Assembly (NCBI RefSeq): GCF_901709675.1
Contig: NC_051100.1
Span: 13,684,286 to 13,748,285 of the forward strand
Origin: Syngnathus acus
Taxonomy: Eukaryota > Chordata > Actinopteri > Syngnathiformes > Syngnathidae
Direction of reading: 5' to 3'
DNA length: 64,000 nt
The notes under the pieces were generated by a model, which made no database searches, was not told the DNA's origin, and saw nothing but the letters and a program-made list of their open reading frames with translations. The number at the start of each line of letters is the position of its first letter. The stretch's first letter is position 1. Of the stretch, positions 10,240-24,800 are shown one piece after another. Both the position numbers and the translations under genes were made by a program.

Positions 10240-12640
10240 GAGTGAGTGGCAACTGCATTGGCCATATTGAAAGGCGGACAGAAGGGTGACTTCCTGTCAC
10301 GGGGCGGAAGTTTGCGTGTGTGTTTTGTATGCTCGCAGGGGACCATCAGAGAGCACAGACGAGACAAAGACTGCTTTGGCTCGAACAGCAGGCCGTGACC
10401 CAATTAGAAGCTCAAAGTCTCCGCCGCCCTCAGGTGCGCGAACGTGTGAAAAGTTCACCGAAAGCAAGAGTTGGACGTGTTCTGGTCTGAAACAACTAAG
10501 CGTGCCCCGAGTCATGCGAGTGGCGCCCAGCCCGTCCCGGCGCTCATAAAATGCAAAGACGGCGTGTCGCGTGAGATGACTTGGATGACTCCATCCTCCC
10601 CTGGAAATGTACTAATATTAGCCATGCTAATCCTTCCATCATCATGTTTGTATTGCTGTCACGTTGACAGGCGCTGACCCCATTGCGGGCTCGCCTCGCA
10701 TGTGGGATGCTGCGGCCCGCAAACAAGTTTGCGCCCGACACCTGCTCCAGCCAACTTCAGTTGGAGCGGACTGGGCCCGGCGCATTAATAATAATAATAA
10801 GAATAAATTATATTTATAACGCACTTTACATTCAGAGGAATCTCAAAGTGCAAATTGTCTCTCCCGTGAGCAGTCTGCCAAAAGCCATTTGAGCTCAACT
10901 CGGCACCTTCTCTGAGCATCGCCACCAGCTTGGGAAAATGCAACATGCAACCTGCATCTGCTAAATTCAGTTGTCGAGCTTCATCAGCTCAAAAACATAC
11001 TGAAACAAATCTGGAAACAGACGGCACCTTTGCCCTTCTTGAAACGATTAAAAAATGACTAGATTTTTGTTTGACACGAAAGGGCATCCAATGAGAAACG
11101 GACCCGCTGTTTTGTATTTTTTATCTTTATGTGAGCCGAGTGCAGGCATGTCGGGGGCAACTTTGGAGCGCCTTTTCATAGGCTTACTTTATGTGGAGAA
11201 TCAAGGACAGCAGCTGCTGGTGTGTTGGGGAGGGGGGGCTGGCAGAATGAGGTCACCCTCATTGCTGGCTGCTCGTCCCTTTGCCAATGCCCTCCAAATA
11301 AACACACGCATCATCACTTCCGCCCGTGGCAAAACACGCAAGACTCCAGCTGAGTGTTTTAGTTGTCGGCAGATTGATGGCGTTGATGCATACGCGCACA
11401 AAGCAAAACGTGTGCATCTTGTTTCAGGTCAACGTCTCCTCAGAACGGGGGCAAAGCTCGAGTGCCGCCGCCATCCCCAGGCACACCTCTAGCGTGTTTT
11501 TGCTCGGCTTTGGGTTCAACATCAGCACGGCTTTTGAGCAGAGAGCTAGCTCAGAGGGCCTCCCAAATGACTTTTGGGTTTTTTGAAGACTAGGCGACAG
11601 GAGGGAGCCGACGCCCGGGCCAGAACGGAAGGCAGATCGGCCCACAACCCTCGGGTGGCTTTGCTGCCCCGTGACCAAAGGCCTTCTCGGAGGAGACCCT
11701 CCCTCCCCCTTGGTCATCCTTGCCCCGAGCCCTCATCTTGCCTCAGAATGCCTTTCCAACTATTTTCTGAGGGATAGGGGGAATCCAGAAACAAATCGTA
11801 TCATAACAATAAAATAAAACATTTTTCACAAACGCCGAGCGGTAATCTGACAGTACGTTCTGACATTGTCCCGTCGTCACGTGCCGCTTTGCTGAGTCGA
11901 GGGGAGCTGACGGATGGAGGGCGCCCTCTTGGAGCGGCCGCGACTAAATGCAGACCACGGCATGGCATATAGACAGCGCAGCGCGTATAAATAGATGTCA
12001 ATCCAAATGCGGCAAGGTCACAAATAACAAGAAAGGACAGATCCAAAAAACAGGGCGGAGGGAACAAGACGGGCGCAGCATTCCGACGACATTCCTCCAT
12101 GGTGACGACGAGCCCGACAGCTGCCGTCATCAACGGCAAACTGCGACTCAACTTGCGCACATGCCTGGCGTGCCTCGGGGTCAGCGGCGTACTTGTGGCG
12201 ACACCCTTAGAACTGCTACCTTAAAAACGGGAGCGACCTACCCACGGGTCCATTTGACCTCACTTTCAATTTTGGGGCTTGTTTCCCACAAAAAATGGCA
12301 GTTGACAAATTGACAGTCACAGCCAACTACTTGCACAAACGCTGCGGCTTCAGATGTGAGCCAATGAGCAGTCTCAAAATGTTGTCAGTTTTCTGGGTCT
12401 GTCCAATTTTTGACCCAAATTGGGCTGTTTTTAACCGGGCATTTTTTTCTATGTCATGATTGAAGACTGATCCGAGTGAGAACTCTGCGACGGGAAAAGG
12501 GGGCGTACACGTGAACTTGGCGCATGCACTCTACTGCCCTAGAACGTACTGCAACAAAAGGTGTTATGACACTGCAAAGTACACTCTACATATTTGAATA
12601 TGTGCCTGACAATGATCAACATTAATGTGAGCTTCACTGT
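10240..12640. other. Intergenic region upstream of pcgf5
   Basis: No gene, RNA or complete transposon recognised. Moderately GC-rich with several chance open frames on both strands, for example 11055-11492 and 11801-12160. It may hold regulatory DNA, but nothing specific can be named. Confidence 0.5.
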
Positions 12641-12649
12641 TCAACCGTG

Positions 12650-13250
12650 TGTGCGTGTGCGTGCGCGCGTCACACAATCAACATGCGCGTCCCAGCGGCT
12701 TGTCCCGCCCACAACGGCTCTCGGCCGCCAGCTTGCTGAGCCGAGTTGAGCCGAGCGGAGCCGAGTAGGTAGAGGCCCCAAGTTCCGTGTTCTGCGTTCC
12801 ATGCAGCGCGCGACGACGGCGGGAGGAACGACAGCGAGTGAGCATCCGGTTTGAGGCAGGAAGCGACGAGGAAGCGAGCTTGACGATCAGAGGTGATATT
12901 TTTTCCGACTTTTTTTATCTTCGCTTCCGGACATTACTTGACGCCCCCCCCCCCCCACATACACACATACTGCCACACACCCCTCCTTTTTTAAACCCCG
13001 CCCACCTTTCCTTCGTCGTTTTCACGCGTCCTTTCAAACGTTGGTGACGTCACACTGCCAACTTTTCCGGTAATATCGCGTCGTCGTGGGACCGAGCGGC
13101 GACACGCACGCAGGCTCGCGCCGTGCGCACATGTCGTTCGCCTGTCGATGTTATAGTGGCACACGTCTATCGACACGTGCACGCGCCACGATCACGTACG
13201 GTGACAGTGAGTGACGCGCACGCACACAATGACGTGATGGGAGGTGTGCG
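12650..13250 (+). promoter_or_regulatory. pcgf5: CpG-rich region, probable pcgf5 promoter and 5' leader
   Basis: Density of CG is high, as in a vertebrate CpG-island promoter. A perfect cAMP-response-element palindrome TGACGTCA lies at 13045-13052. A CAGAG|gtgata donor at 12892/12893 could end an untranslated first exon. The first coding exon starts about 0.5-1 kb downstream. Promoter identity is inferred from composition and position. Confidence 0.6.
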
Positions 13251-13581
13251 CGCGTGCTGGGACGTGTGTGTGTGAGGCTCGCACGCTTGTCAGTGACTTC
13301 TTTGAAATCCTCACACTGCTGGTGGATCACTTCCGGTTTGAGACTTAAGGTGGGGAGCTACAGTGTGGGAACGAGAACCAATGTTTGCTTGCAAGCACCT
13401 TCCCGTTTCAAAAATGTGAGTGGGCCACACCTCCTTTTTCAGTGTGTTTGTGTGTCTCGTCTAGTCGCAGCATGGCACTATGGAGAGGGAGCGGTCGGCC
13501 CCTCACAGAGTGACCGTGCCTTTTGCCAACGCTTGGGAAGGACAACGAGAGCAGTCGTCGGACGTTGCCGTGGTGGTGTGA

Positions 13582-15463
<1,882 letters not shown>

Positions 15464-15862
15464 CGCGCATGCTTACAGGGTGGAGTGAAGATATTTTTGT
15501 AGCGTTCACACACAATGAAGAGTTTTTATGCTCCATAAAAATTATGATACAAATAATATATATGTAGGCGTGTGTGCGGACATTTTGTGCCTCAAACTTT
15601 GCTGATTAAATGTTTTTACTGTCGCTTGATCGCTTTTGAATTGCCTATATTATGTGTACTATGTGTCCACTCTGCATCCATTGCAGCCTGGTCATCCTGG
15701 AAGAGGGATCCTCCCATCTTGTGGTCTCTTCTCAAGGTTTCTCATTTCCCCTAGTAGGAGTGTTGAGTTTTTCCTTGCCCTCCTCGGAATTTAAGATCAG
15801 GGGATGTTTGAGAATATTTGTCAATTTTCGCACATATCCTGAGTGTTGTTAGTCACCTAAAT

Positions 15863-16142
15863 CAGTGGTTCTTAACCAGGGGTGCGAGAATGCTTCCTAG
15901 GGGGTGCGAGGATACCCTGGGGGAAATTTACAATTTTTCGGGGATAATGGTCAGGTAACCGAAAAAAGTGAAAAATTCTGGAAATCAAGAAGTCATTGTG
16001 TTAATTGGCATTAGGGATAATGCTAATTAAGCCTTATAGTAAAGTAAACCAATTATTATTATAATAATTTAGGGTTAGGGGTGCGAGAACTGGTTGGTGA
16101 ATTGAATGGGGTGCGAACAAGGAAAATGGTTAAGAACCACTG
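15863..16142. mobile_element. 280-bp hAT MITE
   Basis: Inverted ends CAGTGGTTCTTAACC, perfect 8-bp duplication ACCTAAAT at 15855-15862 and 16143-16150. No coding capacity. It lies about 400 bp downstream of the pcgf5 stop. Confidence 0.9.
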
Positions 16143-16150
16143 ACCTAAAT

Positions 16151-16639
16151 GTTGAACAGAGGCTGTGATGTACCGAAGTCAAATTCCTTGTTTGGCATGC
16201 GCAAACATGGCCAATAAAAATTCTTGAATCTTGAATTGTAGTGGCAGATGCTGGTCTTTCAAGGAGGGGAAGATCAATTTCGCCCTACATCTTAAAATGT
16301 GTAGGTTTAATGTCGCTAAGAGGATTAGGAAAGTCTGGTTCAACTCCGAACAGAATGGAAATTAAAAAATGCTCCCACAGATGTGTACACCAAAAGATTG
16401 CTGATTCGCTCATTTCACTGTCAATCAAAAAGGGATTCAGCCTCTGACAGACATCCAGTCATCATGCAGAAGCTGAGCGTCCGGGCCGGACGAGGCCAGC
16501 CCACTGCCCCATAGACCCCAGAGACGCTGGGCGTCCAATGAGCTGGACAAAGCCCAGAATTTATCCAATGACTTGTCTTTGTCTTTCGCTGCACTCTTTG
16601 CTTCCCTATTGAACTCGGTGGACAGTCAACAGCTACACT
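16151..16639. other. Intergenic, nothing recognised
   Basis: Unique-looking sequence between two hAT elements. No gene, RNA or regulatory site supported. Confidence 0.5.
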
Positions 16640-16981
16640 GTTTAAAGCAGTGTTCCCCAAACACTGGGCCGCGTACTGGTACCGGTCCGTAGGTCACTTG
16701 GTACCGGGCCGCCAAGCCGCACACGAAAAAAAAATTTTTTTTTTTTTATCGACGATCAATTAATTCAGGTCAAGACGCTCGTCTCGGTCACGTGACATGT
16801 TTCCCCAGTCGAGGCTGCAAAGCTAGCAAAAATGAGTAAGAATTTATTTTGAAAAATATAAAAAAAATTGGCGATTCTCTCCCAATTACATCCGTCGGTT
16901 CAGGTAAAGACGGTCGTCTCGGTCACGTGACATGTCACCTCAGTCGAGCCCGCGAAGCAAGCAAAAGTGAGCAAGAAACAG

Positions 16982-18000
16982 CAGGCACGTGCACTCATAG
17001 GAGGCAGGTGAGGCAGTGCCTCACCTTGCCACCAGGAGCGGTAAAGGGCTCAACATGGTTTCCTCAGCTGTCACCATAAGTTGTTAAAAAATGAATAATA
17101 TAATAAAACATAATATAATATCTGTCCTGTGGTCTATGCTTTTAATGCAATTTTGGTGTGTTTCCTATACATTTGGATCATTTTCATAGTCAAAATAGCT
17201 GTATTTCTTGTTCAAATAACAACGGGAGACGAGAATCATAGAGGCTAAGGCAGTGACAGGTTGTGCCTCTCAGGGCGTGAGAGTGTGCACCACTCACACA
17301 CTGTACTGAGCGCGTGCAAACGGCGCGTGCTTGCAGTCAGCGGGAAAATACGAGCCTTGAGGCAGCCAGTACCTTTGCCTAGAAGATGGGGCGATAGTGA
17401 GCCTGCGGCTAATAGTTCACGACACGAGTAAATGCGAGAGTAAATTAAGAAGAAAAAAGGAAGAAAAACGACCAACAACATTCGGTGCTAACGCGTTGCT
17501 ATTTGGCTTTATTTTCCCTGAAAATGGAGGATATAATCTCGAAAATAAGAAATGTTTCAAAACTTGACTTTCAGTCAAAGCAAGAAATCATAAGTAAGGG
17601 AAGACCAACGCCAGATTTGCGAGGATTAATTCAAACTACGGGCCTCCCGGGACGGACTACAACACGTTCGCTTCAAAAGGATTGGTACTCTAAAAAAGAC
17701 CGGCTTTGTGGTTGTGCTGCCAAAAATCGACTTTATTGCTTTCCCTGTCATCGAGATCTTCGTCCAGAAGGACAGGAGAATGGACTTCATTTACAAGTAA
17801 AGGTAAGAATACTGCAATGGTGTGTTTAAATGTACAGTGGTGTGTTTAAAATGTTATTACATTTAATCAAGAATGGGATAACAACCATGTATGCATGTAA
17901 ATCTGACTTGTGAGTCAGTGCCTTAGCGTCATACAGTACGTTTGTAAATCTGACCCTGAGTCAGTGCCTCACCAACCCCAACCCTCACCGCACGTCACTG
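16982..18000. mobile_element. Nested hAT element (CAGTGACGTGC family, copy A)
   Basis: Ends CAGGCACGTGC / CAGTGACGTGC are inverted, with perfect 8-bp duplication AGAAACAG (16974-16981, 18001-18008). An open frame at 17485-17829 gives a peptide with RTTTRSLQKDWYSKKDRL and C-x2-C-like spacing, possibly a zinc-finger start of a transposase. Copy B in the opposite orientation is at 40271-41583. Confidence 0.9.
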
Positions 18001-18275
18001 AGAAACAGAGATGTTTGGAAAGCTTCTTCGGAAAGGGAAAAAAGCCCAATGAGGAGACGGAAGAAGAGGCTACGACTTCTAAGAAAAGGAAAGCTGCATT
18101 TAAAAGAACATTTCTGGAGTCCTACTTAAGATATGGATTTATCGCCACAGGTGACTGACGCGCCAAGCCCACTGTGCATAATATGTGGCGACAGGCTAGC
18201 GAGGCAATGACGCCTTCAAAACAGCTTCGGCACATGCAAACCAAGCATCCTGCATTAAAAGACAAACCTTGACCA

Positions 18276-18554
18276 CAGAGGCGTAGCCAAGCCGGGGCGG
18301 CGCCCCGGTTAGGACTCCCTGCGCCCCGGTTGAAAAAAATCGAGCTTTTTCGATTCTTCATTTTCATGCCGTTTTTTTCTTTCGGTCTTGCGCGAATGTG
18401 CTTGCGCTATTCTATGTGCGCGATGTTATCCATTCACCGTTTGCCTCCCGGACCCGGATGTTGTTTTAGCGATCAGCGAACGGCGTGGGTGATGTTCGAT
18501 TTTTTTTCCTGTGGGCGTGCGCCCCTACTGGAAAAATTCCTGGCTACGCCTCTG
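18276..18554. mobile_element. Nested 279-bp hAT MITE (CAGAGGCGTAGCC family, copy A)
   Basis: Inverted ends CAGAGGCGTAGCC, perfect 8-bp duplication CTTGACCA (18268-18275, 18555-18562). The uninterrupted site is preserved in the sister hAT near 59310-59330. A near-identical copy is at 40494-40762. Confidence 0.92.
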
Positions 18555-18793
18555 CTTGACCACTTCGGGTGCCTCGGGTGTCATAGTCTCCGATTACGCC
18601 GGCTCTTTTCTGAGAAACAAGCTCAGTGATCCCACTAATTCAACGTAATGATGAGTTTTATTAATGAAATTTAATAAATAATAAATAAATAATTAATAAT
18701 AATAAAAATATTTATGTCGTTTATACTTGTTTTTATGCCAGTCGTATCATTTTATTTCATCATATTTATATATTTATTATAAATGTATTATTT

Positions 18794-19229
18794 TGTGGTG
18801 AATTCTCTTCGGTGGTCAGCTGGTCTTCAAAAGCAAGCGGTGCAAAGGTGGCTGGCTCGGGGAAGGAAAACTTCAATGACACACGGCTGATTGGGGAAAG
18901 ATTTTATTCAACCGATGTCAGAATTGAAGTGTCTCTCTCTAGCCAAAAGTGTCAAGTCCCCCCAAGTCTTCCCGCCCTCGAATTTTATACCCCGCGCCCC
19001 CACCTCACTCGGGCGCGTGCACACGAGGGCGGCTGGATGACCTCTGACCCGCCAGCCTGCCTTGCTGCTTCTTCACAGATGGCAACCAGCTGTGTCTATA
19101 CATCCTGGTGCCAGTAAGCCTGCATTCCTGGACCAGGCCCCATAAAATCCCACACGAGCATGACCTGGTCACACTTAGGCTTACAAGTGAAATATACATT
19201 GCATGATACCACAATAAAAACATACTACA
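18794..19229. mobile_element. Solo LTR, 436 bp
   Basis: Begins TGTGGTG, ends ATACTACA, and is flanked by a 4-bp direct repeat ATTT (18790-18793, 19230-19233). The interior is GC-richer than its AT-rich host. The sister hAT at 58736-59627 lacks it at the matching place, which supports a clean insertion. No internal retroelement genes remain. Confidence 0.75.
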
Positions 19230-19340
19230 ATTTATTTATAGAAATGTATTATTTATTTATGTAAAGGCCGGTCCGCGAAAATATTTCTGACACGTAACCG
19301 GTCCGTGGCGCTAAAAAGGTTGGGGACCACTGGTTTAAAG

Positions 19341-19639
19341 CACTGTGAAGCTGGGAGTATGAGAGGAAAGCCGCATCGTTACTAGCCGCATCAGAAGCTG
19401 ATTCTGAACAAATGTTGAGCGCCTCATCGTGCATATTTAGTCAATGACGTACACGTATATTTGATCACTTATTTTTTGACATTTTAGGGTGAAGAGAGAA
19501 CAACAGCTATGTGTACATATTGTATTAGGTTAGACAATCTCATGTGCGTTTTAATGTTCATAGGTGTGCAATGGTTTTCATTAGTTTATATAAACATAAC
19601 TGCTCAATCAAAACACGAACACAACACACAGAACTGTAT

Positions 19640-19640
<1 letters not shown>
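19341..19640. other. Short intergenic stretch
   Basis: Nothing recognised between the hAT and a (CA)n tract. Confidence 0.5.

Positions 19641-19700
<60 letters not shown>
19641..19700 (+). repeat. (CA)n microsatellite
   Basis: An almost pure dinucleotide tract of about 58 bases, followed by a G run. It is likely to vary in length between individuals. Confidence 0.97.
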
Positions 19701-19702
<2 letters not shown>

Positions 19703-19707
19703 GGGGG

Positions 19708-19915
19708 GTGATGCCCCCCACACTCACAGATTCCAAATGGTCATGTGACAAGTTCCCACCTTTCCGGACAGTATAAAACAAGCTTTTGTTTCTTGTGCCG
19801 CCGTGCCATGTGTGCTGACCGCCATTAAACAACCCAAGATCTTGCCAATAAAGAACCAACTCTATACTCCACATCTTTGTTTTTCCTGGCTCAACTTCGG
19901 ACGGCCCGCACAACA
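19708..19915 (+). mobile_element. Possible LTR fragment (promoter to U5)
   Basis: After the (CA)n tract come a TATA motif (GTATAAAA near 19772), two AATAAA/ATTAAA-like signals (about 19824 and 19847), and a CA-ending stretch near 19913, the order expected of an LTR. No partner LTR or duplication was found, so this is tentative. Confidence 0.3.
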
Positions 19916-19919
19916 CGCT

Positions 19920-21660
19920 GCAAGGGGAAGCTGAGCTTCCCTTCAGTCTTAGAGGAATCGCCTCTGCTTGATCGGTCACATGACTTCAATCCTGACGTCA
20001 TCAGTAAGCGGAATTCCGCTTGCCGCACTCCGCAGTGTAGTTTGTTCTTGATAAGGTCTCGGGAGAACTTTTGGGACCTTCCTTTGGGGTGCAGGGAGAT
20101 TGTGTGGGGGTGGGTGGGGGTAGACAAATCCAAGCATTCCCTGCATGCAGGTTAAATTTGGGAGGAACGCATTCGAAGAACTTGCCCAGGCAAGGATGAC
20201 GTGCATGACAAGAATGGAAAGCTGCGGCGCAGCTGAGTTTCTGTGGGTCAAAAGGTCGTTGCCACTTAAAAACGTCGCCGGTGGCGCGATTGACGTGCTT
20301 TACGTTGTGGGAGATGACAGCGGTAACCAGAGACGCCAACGTCGCGTAGATGAACCTGGTTCTGTGACATCATGCCGACAGGTGGCCAAGAAAATGGCGC
20401 CACCCACGGTGGCCTGTCCCCAGGAACAAGTCATGTATTCTGATTCTTATATTCTCCTCAGCAGATGAATTGAATATCAAAGTAGCGCATGATTGATTGA
20501 GCAAGCGAGCTGACGTACTAATCAGAGTAATCGCAACTAGTTATTTGTACAAGTCTAAATCAAGTCATGTAACTCAAAATCGTGACTGCAAAATGTGACA
20601 AAGTGAGGGTTATAGGTCAACTGCTACTTACAACTGCGGTAAGTCCAAACGTCTGTCAGGAGTAATCTTGAGCTTTAACCAGAAGCTGCAATGGGTGCAG
20701 GTCATGTAACAAGTCAAAGTTAGGAAGCAACATTGAACGATGACTAACATGAAGTCGCAACGAATGTAACCTGTCACACATTTGTTACAACTCATACGAC
20801 ACACGAATGACGCGGCTAAGCCCGTTTGAGGACATTGCTTTGTGCACGGTGCCTGCCACATATACACTAGATGGGACTGACTCTGGGTTCCAGTCTGGGC
20901 TCTGGCCCTGCGAGTAATTGCCATGTTTACCCGCGTTCCAAAATCATGTTTAGCATGTTTGGTACCAATTTTCCACTGGTGTCGATGGCGATTACGTGAA
21001 AGCTATCGGCTTTTGATTGAGGTCACACGTTGTTCGTCCCAGGCCTTCCCTCCAGCATTCTCTGCACCGGCCATGACACAGCGACACCACGCGGCCAAAC
21101 AGCACATCGCAACACAAGTCCGAGTTTCAAGTCTTACTTCGCCCTGGACCAGGCAGGGATGGCACTACAGGGGCGGCTCGAGTCAGAAATCTGTGGAGCC
21201 CCAGTTAAGTTAAGCATTTCATTTGATATTTTAAAATACGTATAGGATCTTGCTATTCATGTGTGCTGGTCGGCGAAGTAGCGGCTGGTGATGAACTCCA
21301 TTACATTCAAACATTCGTTCAAAATTCAAGCTCTCCGACTTCTCAATTTTGCTCCTTTACAAATCACGAAGTATAATGACGTATTCATTTATTGACAAAG
21401 GTCACCGTTTAGCTTCGGCAATCCATGCTTTTAATGTGAAGATTTATGTTTAGACAGAAAATCACACTTCCGTTATAATGACGCGTAATCCGGTGTGTCG
21501 GAATTTGGCGGCGGATGGCAGCAAGTCTAGATTTTTTTTTCTGGCCAGTCAGTCAATGTTGTTCCTCAGGACGTGTAAAGTTGAGCAACAAAATGTGTTG
21601 AAAAAAAAATCAAAAACGCCGACGAGGTGGCAGTGCCTGTGAGGAAAGCGCTTCCTGGTT
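19920..21660. other. Intergenic region upstream of arfgef3
   Basis: No gene or complete repeat recognised. Chance open frames only. Confidence 0.5.
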
Positions 21661-21669
21661 GCAAACCTA

Positions 21670-21677
21670 TGACGTCA
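21670..21677 (+). promoter_or_regulatory. arfgef3: Perfect CRE palindrome upstream of arfgef3
   Basis: TGACGTCA lies 134 bp upstream of the arfgef3 ATG, in a position where a promoter-proximal CREB/ATF site would act. No TATA box is evident nearby. Function is inferred from the motif alone. Confidence 0.45.
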
Positions 21678-21810
21678 GCGTGTAAGTGGCTCATCCTCGG
21701 TTGGTACTCGAGGGGATTCCGCCGACCCCGCTGCGCACTGCGCGCAACCACCGAACGGTAATCCCACCCCAACCCATCCTCGTGCGACACGACCGCTCAC
21801 CAACGCCACC

Positions 21811-24800
21811 ATGGAGGACATCCTGCGGAGACTTCACAAAGACTCAGCCGGACACAAGCACAAAAGCCTGCGCGACGCCTGCGTGCTCGCCTGCGGTGAG
21901 TCGGAGCTTCCAGAAGCCAACCGACAACGACCACCCAGTTGGTTGGCGAATCCTCTGGTGGTGCTGAGCTACAGCGTGTGCGGGTGTGCGTGTCTTGTTT
22001 GGGGCGCGGCAGGGTGGTGAGGATGGGTGAGTTTTCGCGCGCATCCACCTGCTGCTGGCTACGTGAGGGCGGGGAGGATAGAAAATAGAAGATACAGACT
22101 GTATTCGTGTCATGTACATAAATATGACATTGAGTATCGCACATTGAAATGTCATGCTCCCCAAAATTCATCTGTCATTTCATTGTCTCGTGCTTGTTAG
22201 TGGGTTAGCTAACAGTTTCCTTTGTCAGTCCTTCAACAAACATATCTAAAATGACGACATACCAGAAATAAAATCAAAGTTCAATATCACGTTCTAACTG
22301 ATAATATGCACATTTTAACGTGACAGGTTGCCACGTTAAAATGTACATCTTATCTAGTTAGAAGTGTGATCAGTGTTTCTTCGGAGTCCATGTTTTGTTT
22401 TCTAAATCTAGTTATTCGCTACATAACAGTCGTCGTAAAAACAAGGAAGGGCAGGTTTTTCAAAAGATCTGATATTCTCAAAATAAGATACACATATCGA
22501 AATGGGAACTCTGTCAATCGCCTGAACCGGAATGAATTCCATCGTTTGTTATACCGGATGCAGGAATGGATCATGTTTTGCCTTTTTGCATTAAAAGCTG
22601 AAACAACATTCAAATTGATCCCGTAGCAAGGCTGTGTTTGCTAACCACTGTGTCAGCGTTGCACTGCGCTAACCGCGAGTGCTAACGCGGCTGAGACCAG
22701 TCACCACATCCAGTGAGTTTTTATTTCTTATTTGCCCCCCAGAAAGTCTGGAGTCCCACAACTCATCAGCCAAGCTGTCGCCGGCGGAGTTGCGGTAAGA
22801 ACACGTTCTCTCCGGAACGTTCCCCGTGACATCGTCAAGCGGGATTTGTCCATGAGGGATGCTCGACGACTTAGCCGCCGCAGATGAAAGCCGTTATGAT
22901 GCGCCGAGTCGTCAAACCTCGACGGGATGGCGCATGGTTTTACGTGGCGCCACGTGACCTCAACGCGTGGGACAAATCAGCATGACACCATGGTCATGTT
23001 GTTTGTGTTTGGCCTGCAGGGTGCGCTGTCTTCTTCCTCTCCAGATTGCACTGGAGTCCAAAAACGACAAGCTGGGTCAGACGGCGCTCAGCGGCATGCA
23101 GGTACTTCCTGTTTGAGCCTCACATGTCCCACCTCCAGCCCTCATGGGATGCTCTACGCCAGGGGTGGCCAACCCGCGGCTCGCGAGCCGCATGCGGCTC
23201 TTTGCCGGGTTTCATGCGGCTCCTTTACGATCGGCTCGCGAGCCGCATGCGGCTCTTTGCCGGGTTTCATGCGGCTCCTTTACGTTCGCTTCGCTTCGGG
23301 GGGTGTAATGGGACGTCAAACGCTGCGTGTTCGCTTCGGGGGGGGGGGGGTGGGTGTGGGTAGTGGGGGCGGGGGATTTGGCTCTTTGCGGTACACAGTA
23401 AAAAAATGTGGCTCTTAGTCTCTGACTGGTTGGCCACCCCTGCTCTACGCAAAGGCATGACGTCTGAGCTGTGTCTTTCCATCAGAAGCTCCTGTGCGAG
23501 GACCGCTTTGTGGACGGAAACGACGTGAAGGCGGAGCCCGTGAAGAATCAGCTGGTGAGTCAGATGTTGGCGGCGGTGCGAGTGACGCCAGAGCTGCACG
23601 AGGACCTGCAGGTGGAGGTCATGAAGGTGAGAAGGTTTGCTCCTCCGGGGCTGGCGCCGGTGTTCCGTCTTGTTTACTTGTTCCTGCGCCCTCTGCAGGT
23701 TCTTCTCTGCGTCACCTACTCACCAAACTTTGACATCAGCGCAGACTCCATCCTACGTGTCGCTCAGGTAACCGACGGCACTCTTGGCACTCTGCCGCTG
23801 TCGGGTGCATGCCCGCGCCTGTTTTCCTTTGTGATCTCCTCAACTTAATGTGCTCACCGCAGTAGCCTGTGATGCCAGGAACCTCTGGTGGATCTCTGAC
23901 CAGCGTGTGTGTGCCCGCGCAGGTGTGCATGGAGACGTACGCACGCAACTGTCATCAGCGGAGCATCAACACGGCGGTCCGAGCCACCCTCAGTCAGATT
24001 CTGGGAGATTTTACACTGCAGCTGCGACACCGACAGGAGGTCACATCATAGCGCATGTGCACGCACTCGGCGTCACACAGTTTGAAGGCAGCAATCCTTG
24101 TGCATTCATTTTCTCACAAGCAGGGTGCAGCTGGCGAGGAGCTGACTACCCCGCCTCTGCAGACAAGGGGTACGCCCCCCCACACACACATATGCATGTT
24201 ACCAATGTGCCAATTGTGTTACCAAACTCTATTTCTACTTGATGTGCAGACGTGTCTCCCACTAGCCGGGTGCTTTGCGACGACGTGGTGATGGTCTTGA
24301 TGCTCTTCTGTGACAAGCTGGAGTCGGTCGACTGGTGAGTGAACGGCTCTTAATGTGGAAGCAGCAGATGGGTGGTGTGTTCCTGACATTGTGCGTTGGC
24401 TGCCGCCAGTGACGAGCAGCTGCTGCAGCTGCTTTACCTGGAAAGCATCTTGTCCATGCTCAGCTCCTGCCCTCCCACGATGCACTTGTCTGGACGCTTC
24501 ATTGAACTCGTCTGGTAAACAACACACACATTGTCGCATACACACATATAGCCCAATGTCAAAGACGCTAATGACATCATTGCGGCGACTCGTCTCCGAA
24601 CAGGAAGCAGCTGTGTCCGTCACTGGTGGCTATCATGGGAAATCCGGTCACTGACAAAACTATCGCTTCCCACCGTGGCCAAATGGGGGCGCCAGAGACA
24701 GAGTGGCCCCATCCGGGTAAGTTCACACCAAGAGCGACTGTCATCCGGTTTGGTCGTCACGGCGGCGGTGATGACCTCAGCTCATTTTCCAGGCGCTGGC

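Larger units (their letters stand above)
16648..19332 (+). mobile_element. hAT element with transposase N-terminal remnant and three later insertions
   Basis: Ends CAGTGTTCCCCAAAC / CAGTGGTCCCCAACC are inverted; the 8-bp duplication GTTTAAAG (16640-16647, 19333-19340) is perfect. On the plus strand around 18003-18157 it encodes a transposase N-terminus (ESFFGKGKKPNEETEEE, then TSKKRKAAF...FLESYLRYGF) that stops before the catalytic core. Inside it are a hAT (16982-18000), a hAT MITE (18276-18554) and a solo LTR (18794-19229). The sister copy at 58736-59627 lacks all three. Confidence 0.9.
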
